Source: Candidatus Woesearchaeota archaeon (lineage in GTDB: Archaea; Nanobdellota; Nanobdellia; SCGC-AAA011-G17; UBA489). Taken from it: DNA of 10,821 nucleotides. Location of the stretch: positions 1-10,821 of the forward strand of contig JAUXTV010000194.1 of NCBI GenBank assembly GCA_030679025.1. The letters run 5' to 3'. This document shows positions 5,855 through 10,821 of the stretch, piece by piece (position 1 is the stretch's first letter; every line of letters starts with the position of its first letter). The position numbers and the translations under genes are program-made. The notes under the pieces are model-generated. The model was given only the letters and a program-made list of their open reading frames with translations. It was not told where the DNA came from and made no database searches.

Positions 5855-6589
5855 ATGCAATTTTATGATTATATTTATAGAAACTCTATAGTCCATAAGC
5901 TTGATCCAAGGACAAAAATAGCCTGGTTAGTTGGTCTAAGTTTTCTAGTCTTTTTAACCAATGCAAAAAAGAGTATATTGTTTATGTTAGGTTTAGTTCT
6001 TCTGATAGTTTTATTGTCCAAGTTGCCACTGAGAAATGTATGGCAGTCTTCTAAAGTGTTTATTATATTTTTTACTATAGCTAATGTAATTTTGTTCAGT
6101 CTTCTCCTATGGAGTATCAAGCAAGGAGTTGTAGATGGAATATTTTTCTCTATAAAGTTTCTCGTGCTAATCATAAGTAGTATTGTTTTTGCTATGTCTA
6201 CTTCGCCAAGAGATTTAATGCTAAGTCTTACTAAAATGAAGGTACCTTATGAGTTAGCTTTCATGTTAACGCTAGCCATAAGATTTGTTCCAGTTATAGC
6301 AAGAGAGATAAATCATGTCATAGATGCGCAAAAAGCACGGGCTCATAAGATTAAATTCTCTTTGATGCATCCAATAGCTTCCATGGAGACATTTTTGCCA
6401 ATACTCATTCCAACATTCCACTTGTTGCTTATGAAAGCATTTGATCTCTCCTTGTCCATAGAAGCAAGAGCATTTCGTTCTAAAAAAGAGAGAACCTATC
6501 CCCCAAGACTTAAATTAAGAACATATGATTATATTTCGCTAATTATCCTTATAGGCATAAGTGTCTATGTTACTGGAGGATTAAGATGA
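5855..6589 (+). CDS. ecfT: ECF transporter transmembrane subunit EcfT (CbiQ family)
   Basis: This 244-residue membrane protein is the scaffold of an energy-coupling-factor importer; it links the ATPases to a substrate-binding S component. It begins with the family pattern HKLDPRTKIAW (14-24). Hydrophobic segments lie near 25-55, 67-88, 95-115 and 227-243, and a cytoplasmic coupling region contains two signature elements: DAQKARA (157-163) and SIEARAF (201-207). These coupling helices touch the ATPases. In most homologues the motif reads Ala-Arg-Gly; here both copies have Ala in the third position. PRDLMLSLTKMKVP (118-131) is another family element. The start has a TATA box at leaderless spacing. 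The stop overlaps the ATG of the fused ATPase (ATGA). Confidence 0.9.
   Translation: MQFYDYIYRNSIVHKLDPRTKIAWLVGLSFLVFLTNAKKSILFMLGLVLLIVLLSKLPLRNVWQSSKVFIIFFTIANVILFSLLLWSIKQGVVDGIFFSIKFLVLIISSIVFAMSTSPRDLMLSLTKMKVPYELAFMLTLAIRFVPVIAREINHVIDAQKARAHKIKFSLMHPIASMETFLPILIPTFHLLLMKAFDLSLSIEARAFRSKKERTYPPRLKLRTYDYISLIILIGISVYVTGGLR
6575..6579 (+). promoter_or_regulatory. Ribosome-binding site GGAGG of the fused EcfA gene
   Basis: GGAGG sits inside the end of ecfT, six bases before the ATG at 6586. It is a strong internal Shine-Dalgarno site that supports the start choice. Confidence 0.7.
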
Positions 6590-8046
6590 ATACGCTAATC
6601 AGTGTGGATAACTTAACTTATTATTATCCTCAAGAAAAGAATCCTGTGCTCCAAGATATTTCATTTAAGATAAATAAAGGAGATGTTCTCGGAATTATAG
6701 GACCTTCTGGTTGTGGTAAAAGTACCCTCATGTTGGCATTGAGTGGCTTAATTCCCCACGCCCTAAAGGGAGATATGCATGGCGCGATAACTATCCTTGA
6801 AGAAGATACTAAAAAATCATCCATGGCTAAATTATCTCAAATAGTGCAGATCTTATTTCAAAGTCCAGATTCTCAACTATTCGCTTTGAATGTAGAAGAC
6901 GAGATTACCTTTGGTTTAGAAAATCTAAATCTACCTTGGAAACTTATTGAAAAAAGACTGGAAAATACTTTAAATGAAGTAAATATAATGTCTTTAAGAC
7001 ATCGTTCCATTGAGGAGCTTAGCTCTGGACAAAAACAAAGAGTTGCACTTGCGGCAATTCTGGCCATGGAGCCAAAGATATTATTGTTTGATGAACCTAC
7101 AGCAAATCTGGATCAACCATCCATAGAAAGACTTGGACAGATAATTAAAAAGCTCAGCAAGAAGCACTCCATAATTATTATTGAGCATAATATAGAGTTT
7201 CTAAAGAATTTAACAAATAGAGTACTATTAATGAACAAAGGAAAAATAATACTGGAAGACAAATATGACAAGATAATCAATCAGAAAGAGTATAAAGAAA
7301 TAATGTTGCCTCCACACAATACTAAGCAAGTACTGCAAAAATTAAAAACAATAAGTTTTCAAACAAAGAAAAAACCTATTTTAGAAATACGTGGATTAAA
7401 TTTTACTTATGCGAATAAAACAAAAGCATTGTCGAATGTCAGCTTAACTATAGGCAAAGGTGATTTTCTCGGAATTATTGGTCAAAATGGAAGTGGTAAG
7501 AGTACTTTAGCGCTGAATATTATTGGAATTTTAAAAGGAAATGGAAAGATAATTCTCGATGGTCAAGATATTGCAAAAAAAGATGTCTTTGAGCGTACAA
7601 AGTCTATTGGTTATGTCTTCCAAAACCCCAACTATCAGTTGTTTGAAGAAGATCTAGAAAAAGAAATAGCATTTGGGCCTATGAATATGGGGTTAAGTAA
7701 AGCAGAAATAAAGAAGAGAGTAGAAGAAGTCCTCCAGATAATGCATCTTACAGAGTTCAGAAAGAATGATCCTCATGCGTTGAGTGTTGGACAGAAAAGA
7801 AGAGTTTCTATAGCATCAGTATTAACCATGAAGCCAGAAATAATAATCGTTGATGAGCCTGATACAGGTTTAGATCATAAAACTGCTAGGGCTGTAATGA
7901 ATTATATTAAAGAATTAAATAAAGCTGGAAAAACAATAATTATGATATCGCATAGTCTTGAATTGCTTGCTGAATACTGTACAAGAGTTATCGGAGTAAA
8001 AGACGGAAGGATAGTTCGTCCAGAAGAAGTGTATAAAGAATACTAA
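6586..8046 (+). CDS. ecfA: ECF transporter ATPase, fused double-domain EcfA1-EcfA2
   Basis: This 486-residue protein contains two complete ABC ATPase domains in one chain, replacing the usual EcfA1/EcfA2 pair. Domain 1 has Walker A GPSGCGKST (39-47), Q-loop FQSPDSQLF (91-99), signature LSSGQ (145-149), Walker B ILLFDEP (165-171) and His201. A linker of about 40 residues (about 222-262) precedes domain 2, which has GQNGSGKST (299-307), FQNPNYQLF (345-353), LSVGQ (399-403), IIIVDEP (419-425) and His456. The FQxPxxQLF Q-loop is characteristic of ECF ATPases. Both sites look catalytically competent. It is coupled to ecfT by an ATGA overlap and ends two bases before the convergent end of the first S-like gene. 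Together with EcfT it forms the energising module for vitamin or cofactor uptake. Confidence 0.93.
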   Translation: MNTLISVDNLTYYYPQEKNPVLQDISFKINKGDVLGIIGPSGCGKSTLMLALSGLIPHALKGDMHGAITILEEDTKKSSMAKLSQIVQILFQSPDSQLFALNVEDEITFGLENLNLPWKLIEKRLENTLNEVNIMSLRHRSIEELSSGQKQRVALAAILAMEPKILLFDEPTANLDQPSIERLGQIIKKLSKKHSIIIIEHNIEFLKNLTNRVLLMNKGKIILEDKYDKIINQKEYKEIMLPPHNTKQVLQKLKTISFQTKKKPILEIRGLNFTYANKTKALSNVSLTIGKGDFLGIIGQNGSGKSTLALNIIGILKGNGKIILDGQDIAKKDVFERTKSIGYVFQNPNYQLFEEDLEKEIAFGPMNMGLSKAEIKKRVEEVLQIMHLTEFRKNDPHALSVGQKRRVSIASVLTMKPEIIIVDEPDTGLDHKTARAVMNYIKELNKAGKTIIMISHSLELLAEYCTRVIGVKDGRIVRPEEVYKEY

Positions 8047-8048
8047 AG

Positions 8049-8609
8049 TTAACTTCTTATTTGTAAAATAGTTCTTTTATTTTTGATTCTTTTATAAATT
8101 GTAAATCCAATAAGTATTCCTATGGTGCCTAAAACCCAATAGGCTAAAACTAAGTAATGTGCAATTGCAAGTGTTTTTTCAACATTAGGTAAACCAAATA
8201 ACCATAAAAAGTAAATAAAGGTGCCAATGTTAAATACAGCTATGACATAGAACGCTATAAAGATACTCCAATTTCTATATCTCGTAAAATATAAAAAAAG
8301 ATCGCCAATAAGTGCTGAAATAGCGTTGATAGGAATCTTTGGCCAAAATCCAGGAGCTCCTCCTAAAGAAGTTGGTATTTCAAGGATACTATAGATCAAA
8401 AAAAGAAGCGTTAATGATCCTACTTTGGGCACTATTTTGATCATCAATAAAGCCCACAGACCTATTGTAATACCAGTCAAAAAACCACTTGCCAAAGGTA
8501 TGCCAGTGGCAGCGACAATTCCACTAGCTAAAACAAGATTAACAACAAATAGAGAAGCAGCCATAAGAGCAATGAAAACCAATTCTCTAGTCGTGAACTT
8601 TTGAAACAT
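8049..8609 (-). CDS. Putative ECF transporter S component 1
   Basis: This is a 186-residue, almost entirely hydrophobic protein with about five or six membrane segments (near 10-33, 38-58, 65-80, 92-108, 113-136 and 150-173) and a basic tail KRIKNKR. Its size and topology, and its position beside EcfT and the fused EcfA, fit a substrate-specific S component. The opening FTTRELVFIALMAASLFVVN resembles the ALMAA segment that contacts EcfT. The GGAPGFWPKIP stretch (about 83-93) and the later charged turn loosely recall YkoE-type thiamine S components, but this is not firm. It is a paralogue of the next gene, sharing GIVAATGIP, IPTSLGG and the LQI end. The start is set by a TATA box 26.5 bases upstream. 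Substrate unassigned. Confidence 0.72.
   Translation of the reverse strand: MFQKFTTRELVFIALMAASLFVVNLVLASGIVAATGIPLASGFLTGITIGLWALLMIKIVPKVGSLTLLFLIYSILEIPTSLGGAPGFWPKIPINAISALIGDLFLYFTRYRNWSIFIAFYVIAVFNIGTFIYFLWLFGLPNVEKTLAIAHYLVLAYWVLGTIGILIGFTIYKRIKNKRTILQIRS
8072..8093 (+). terminator. Possible terminator of the ecfT-ecfA operon inside the S component 1 gene
   Basis: The plus strand carries several T tracts here (TTCTTTTATTTTTGATTCTT), 26 bases after the EcfA stop. The region is the complement of the Lys/Arg/Ile-rich C-terminus of the convergent gene, so termination of one operon may rely on the coding sequence of the other. Confidence 0.35.
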
Positions 8610-8631
8610 AGAAATTGCAAGCTAGAGTAAT

Positions 8632-8639
8632 TATATAAA
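8632..8639 (-). promoter_or_regulatory. TATA box of S component 1
   Basis: Read on the minus strand this is TTTATATA, a consensus TATA box centred 26.5 bases before the ATG at 8609. No Shine-Dalgarno sequence lies before that ATG, so the transcript is expected to be leaderless. Confidence 0.7.
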
Positions 8640-8649
8640 GGTTGTTATC

Positions 8650-8663
8650 AAAATAAAATTTTA
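8650..8663 (-). terminator. T-rich stretch after S component 2, overlapping an AT palindrome
   Basis: On the minus strand this reads as TTTT-A-TTTT-type tracts about 10 bases after the S component 2 stop, a plausible archaeal terminator. It coincides with the 14-bp palindrome AATAAAATTTTATT (8652-8665) and lies just upstream of the S component 1 promoter. Confidence 0.35.
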
Positions 8664-8673
8664 TTACTTGTTA

Positions 8674-9231
8674 TTATGCAGTAATTTGGAGAACTACTCT
8701 CTTATGCTTAGTTCTATTATATATCTTGAATCCGATCCACATACCGATGTATCCAAGAACTGTAAAGCTAACAAATATGACTGGTAAGGCTGTCAATAAT
8801 TTTTGAAATTCAGGCATACCCAAGAAATAATAAGTGGCTATATAGAGCGCAAATCCAAATAAAGTAAGTATAGGCAATCCAATAATAAATCCAGACTTTC
8901 TATATTTGAGAAGATAAATGGTCAAGTCAAATAATAAAGCAGAGCCAGCTAGTAAAGGAACTTTTAAGATAAATCCTGGAGGTCCGCCAGCCATATGCGT
9001 TGGTAAAGCAATTATAGCATAAACAAGGTAAAGAAGTGCTATAGATCCAAACTTTCTTAAAACTAATGCAACAAAAGTTACTACAGCTAAATTAGTTATG
9101 CCATCAATTAATGCTGAGCTTCCAGGAATACCTGTTGCTGCGATTATGCCGGCGCCAATAGTAAAATTGAGAACAAACAATAATGCAGCCATTAAGGCAA
9201 TAAAGATCAGTTCTTTGGTTTTGAATGTCAT
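8674..9231 (-). CDS. Putative ECF transporter S component 2
   Basis: This 185-residue polytopic membrane protein is a tandem paralogue of the S-like gene downstream. Shared blocks are TKELIFIALMAA at the start (residues 5-16), AGIIAATGIP (27-36), LPTHMAGGPPGF (76-87), and an ending of GFKIYNRTKHKR plus LQI (about 167-182). About six membrane segments fit the S-component fold. The middle of the two proteins differs more than the ends, as expected if they bind different ligands with the same EcfT-EcfAA module. A TATA-like CTTATAAC is centred 25.5 bases before the ATG at 9231. The gene is divergent from the TrmB-like regulator. I cannot name the substrate; a thiamine-type precursor is a guess. 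Confidence 0.72.
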   Translation of the reverse strand: MTFKTKELIFIALMAALLFVLNFTIGAGIIAATGIPGSSALIDGITNLAVVTFVALVLRKFGSIALLYLVYAIIALPTHMAGGPPGFILKVPLLAGSALLFDLTIYLLKYRKSGFIIGLPILTLFGFALYIATYYFLGMPEFQKLLTALPVIFVSFTVLGYIGMWIGFKIYNRTKHKRVVLQITA

Positions 9232-9239
9232 AAAAAGAG

Positions 9240-9259
9240 ATGGTTAGAAATGGTTATAA
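9240..9259. repeat. Two 10-bp direct repeats overlapping the S component 2 promoter
   Basis: ATGGTTAGAA (9240-9249) is followed at once by ATGGTTATAA (9250-9259), with 9 of 10 bases identical and a period of one helical turn. The second copy covers the minus-strand TATA box, so a protein bound here would block that promoter. The function is inferred. Confidence 0.45.
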
Positions 9260-9260
9260 G
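9253..9260 (-). promoter_or_regulatory. TATA box of S component 2
   Basis: Read on the minus strand this is CTTATAAC, centred 25.5 bases from the ATG at 9231. It is weaker than the other boxes in the window, which fits a promoter that needs or permits regulation. Confidence 0.5.
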
Positions 9261-9264
9261 GCTA

Positions 9265-9284
9265 TGTGGTAAAATTTTCACACA
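9265..9284. promoter_or_regulatory. Imperfect 20-bp palindrome, candidate operator
   Basis: TGTGGTAAAA followed by TTTTCACACA forms an inverted repeat in which 8 of the 10 base pairs match. It lies between the two divergent TATA boxes, about 18 bases from one centre and 23 from the other. That is a good position for a dimeric regulator controlling both genes, such as the adjacent TrmB-like protein. Confidence 0.45.
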
Positions 9285-9293
9285 AAGAAAAGG

Positions 9294-9301
9294 TTTATAA
9301 A
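9294..9301 (+). promoter_or_regulatory. TATA box of the TrmB-like regulator gene
   Basis: TTTATAAA is preceded by a purine-rich BRE-like AAAGAAAAGG and is centred 26.5 bases before the ATG at 9324, giving a leaderless transcript. Confidence 0.7.
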
Positions 9302-9323
9302 AAGCCAAAGAGAATGCTAATCC

Positions 9324-10058
9324 ATGGTGGAAGATGAATTCGTTCTAGAGCAATTAGGATTAGAGAAGAATGAAGCAAAGATATATCTGCTGTTAATAAA
9401 GTTGGGAGAATCAAGTGCTGTAAGTTTAGCCAGAGAATCAGGGCTGCATCGTCGGACAGCATATGATGTGTTAGAAAAATTGCAGAAAAAAGGTTTGGTC
9501 AATCTCAAGATCAAGAAATTTGTGAAACACTTCTCCCCAACTAATCCAGAAGCATTAGAGGAGATGATGAAAGAAAAACAAAGATTAATCAAGGATATCT
9601 TGCCAAAGCTCAGTGAGCAGTATAAGTCAAAAGAAAAGAAAATAAGCATTAATATTTTTGAAGGCATTGAGGGGATGAAAACCTTATTCTCAGACTTAAT
9701 CAAGACTTGCATAAAAAAGAAGGAAGAAATAATTCTGATTGGTGCAGGTCTCAAAACTCCTAATTATATGAAACATGCATTCCCTCATTATATCAAGCAA
9801 ATGAACAAGATGAAATGGAGGTTAGTAGAGCCTGACACTCAAGATATTAGAGAAAGAATAAAAGAATGGGACATGGAGCATAGCTGTAGATTCTTGCCAG
9901 AAAAATATCTTTCTCCCATGGGTATTGTTGCCTTCGCAGATAGGACCATTATTATGCTCTTAAAAGAAGAGCCTAGATTAATTGAAATAAGAGGTGTGGA
10001 GTATGCAAATGCCTTTAAGAATTATTTTGAGATAGTTTGGGCAAGCGCTAAAAAATAG
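9324..10058 (+). CDS. TrmB family transcriptional regulator
   Basis: This is a 244-residue DNA-binding protein. Residues 7-70 form a winged helix-turn-helix of the TrmB type: LEQLGLEKNEAKIYLLLIKLGESSA, then SLARESGLHRRTAYDVLEKLQKKGLV with the recognition helix near 40-54, then a basic wing. A helix of about 25 residues (75-100) could serve for dimerisation. The C-terminal half (about 107-240) begins with INIFEGIEGMKTLF, the effector-domain pattern seen in many archaeal TrmB relatives, and includes EEIILIGAG (134-142) and MGIVAFADRTIIML (199-212). Classical TrmB proteins sense sugars, but this short form gives no ligand away. It is divergent from S component 2 across a 92-bp region with operator-like repeats, which suggests control of the ECF genes and of itself. 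The start fits the TATA spacing. Confidence 0.85.
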   Translation: MVEDEFVLEQLGLEKNEAKIYLLLIKLGESSAVSLARESGLHRRTAYDVLEKLQKKGLVNLKIKKFVKHFSPTNPEALEEMMKEKQRLIKDILPKLSEQYKSKEKKISINIFEGIEGMKTLFSDLIKTCIKKKEEIILIGAGLKTPNYMKHAFPHYIKQMNKMKWRLVEPDTQDIRERIKEWDMEHSCRFLPEKYLSPMGIVAFADRTIIMLLKEEPRLIEIRGVEYANAFKNYFEIVWASAKK

Positions 10059-10063
10059 AAGAT

Positions 10064-10081
10064 AAAGGAGATAAATCCTTT
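10064..10081 (+). other. Small inverted repeat between the regulator and Mre11 genes
   Basis: AAAGGA and TCCTTT are separated by six bases, forming a 6-bp stem six bases after the regulator stop and running into the TATA-like TTTTAAAG. It could be a weak terminator hairpin or part of the Mre11 promoter. The stem is short, so chance is possible. Confidence 0.3.
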
Positions 10082-10087
10082 TAAAGT
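10080..10087 (+). promoter_or_regulatory. Possible TATA box of the Mre11-like gene
   Basis: TTTAAAGT is centred 38.5 bases before the ATG at 10122, so the message would carry a leader of about 12 bases without a clear Shine-Dalgarno site. Read-through from the regulator gene 63 bases upstream is the alternative. Confidence 0.4.
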
Positions 10088-10121
10088 AGAGAAAGACGTT
10101 CTGGGTGGGGTTGTCAAGAGT

Positions 10122-10821
10122 ATGAAGTTTGCACATACATCAGACTGTCACGTCGGTGGTTGGCGTGAAGAGGAAATGAAGAACCTAAGCCTGCTTTCAT
10201 TTCAGAAGATGATAGACATCTGTATCGAAGAACATGTAGGTTTCTTGCTTATTGCTGGTGATTTATTCAACACTTCCATCCCACAAATTGATCTCATCAA
10301 GGAAGTTGCTTTTCAATTAAATCGGTTAAAAGAAGAAAATATTGATGTATACATTATCCCAGGCAGTCACGACTATTCTCCCTCTGGAAAAACTATGATT
10401 GACGTTTTAGAAAAGGCAGGTCTCTGTCATAATGTCTTCAAGTTCAAGAATAATAAACTGGAATTTACCATTGATAAAACTAATACGAAGATCACAGGAG
10501 TCATAGGTCTAGCTGGCGGATTAGAAAAAACACATTATAAAGTTTTGGACAAAACAAATCTAGAAGCAGAAACAGGATTTAAGATATTTATGTTCCATAC
10601 TTTATTGAATGAGTTCCGTCCAAAAGACTTGGAAAAAGTAGAGGGAGAATCATACACTTTATTGCCAAAGGGATTCAACTATTATGCTGGCGGTCATCCG
10701 CACTTTGTTATGGAAAAGCGCGTCCCTGACTATGGAGTAATTACTTATCCAGGTCCTTTAATGCCTAATAATTTCAAAGAAATAGAAGAGTTAAAACATG
10801 GCGGCTTCTATATTTGCGATG
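10122..10821 (+). CDS. mre11: Mre11-like DNA repair exonuclease, N-terminal part only
   Basis: These are the first 233 codons of a calcineurin-like phosphoesterase, open to the window end. The start MKFAHTSDCHVGG is the usual Mre11/SbcD opening. Motifs in order are DxH (Asp8, His10), AGDLF (45-49) with Asp47, PGSHD (80-84) with the catalytic-type His83, His159 in MFHTLL and GGHPH (190-194) with His192 and His194. In Mre11 these residues hold two manganese ions used to resect broken DNA ends in a complex with Rad50. The third motif is normally GNHD with Asn as a metal ligand; here it is GSHD. No upstream in-frame ATG, GTG or TTG exists between the regulator stop and 10122. A rad50-like partner would be expected beyond the window. 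Family membership is firm; activity is uncertain because of the Ser. Confidence 0.85.
   Translation, partial: MKFAHTSDCHVGGWREEEMKNLSLLSFQKMIDICIEEHVGFLLIAGDLFNTSIPQIDLIKEVAFQLNRLKEENIDVYIIPGSHDYSPSGKTMIDVLEKAGLCHNVFKFKNNKLEFTIDKTNTKITGVIGLAGGLEKTHYKVLDKTNLEAETGFKIFMFHTLLNEFRPKDLEKVEGESYTLLPKGFNYYAGGHPHFVMEKRVPDYGVITYPGPLMPNNFKEIEELKHGGFYICD

Noticed and set aside
8652..8665. 14-bp AT palindrome as a specific operator
   Set aside because: AATAAAATTTTATT is symmetric but entirely A and T in an AT-rich intergenic stretch, so chance is likely. I keep it only as a possible terminator and a weak secondary site.
9317..9754. 145-codon minus-strand frame opposite the TrmB-like gene
   Set aside because: The plus-strand gene has a clear winged-helix domain and promoter. 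The antisense product is low-complexity Ser/Phe/Ile and has no promoter at the expected spacing.
1..10821. tRNA, rRNA, CRISPR array, insertion sequence, phage or toxin-antitoxin genes
   Set aside because: I found no cloverleaf or rRNA-like stretch, no regularly spaced repeats, no transposase or integrase motifs and no terminal inverted repeats. Nearly all of the window is filled by the genes listed.

Overview
The window looks like a stretch of an archaeal chromosome. It is AT-rich and carries TATA boxes of the TTTAWAWA type. It has archaeal type IV pilins with a class III signal peptide, an archaeal RNase J, a TrmB-type regulator and an Mre11-type nuclease. The pilin N-termini (RGQAAMEF followed by LMTYGWA) resemble those I associate with small-genome DPANN lineages such as Woesearchaeota and Pacearchaeota. 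That placement is by recognition only and should be treated as moderate confidence.

Layout. (1) Positions 1-320, minus strand: the N-terminal part of a polysaccharide-export ABC-2 permease, cut by the window edge. (2) 421-2008, plus strand: two paralogous pilin genes, the second followed one base later by a cytosolic DUF192 protein. (3) 2040-5811, plus strand: an overlapping three-gene operon of an ABC ATPase, its ABC-2 permease with a large coiled-coil extracytoplasmic domain, and an RNase J exonuclease. (4) 5855-9231: an energy-coupling-factor (ECF) vitamin or cofactor importer. EcfT and a fused double ATPase form a plus-strand operon, and two tandem paralogous membrane proteins that look like S components face it on the minus strand. 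(5) 9324-10058, plus strand: a TrmB-like regulator, divergent from the second S component across a 92-bp region with operator-like symmetry. (6) 10122-10821, plus strand: the start of an Mre11-like nuclease, cut by the window end.

How the genes work together. The ECF block is a coherent transporter: EcfT and EcfAA form the shared energising module, and the two S-like proteins would select substrates. The divergent TrmB-like gene is the obvious local regulator candidate, but this is inferred from position only. The pilins probably build a surface filament. The DUF192 gene is almost certainly co-transcribed with the second pilin. RNase J is translationally coupled to an exporter with no obvious functional link.

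A regular expression pattern runs through the window. Six genes with their own promoter have a TATA box centred 25.5-26.5 bases upstream of the start codon, the spacing expected for leaderless transcripts. The two pilin genes instead carry a GGTG element six bases before the start, and that GGTG contains an in-frame GTG close to the leaderless position (25.5 and 27.5 bases). Mre11 appears to have a short leader. I see no tRNA, rRNA, CRISPR array, insertion sequence or integration site. I do not see a clear new multi-gene system; the most interesting leads are the paired S components with their divergent regulator region, the pilin start ambiguity, and the altered metal-site motif in the Mre11 homologue.
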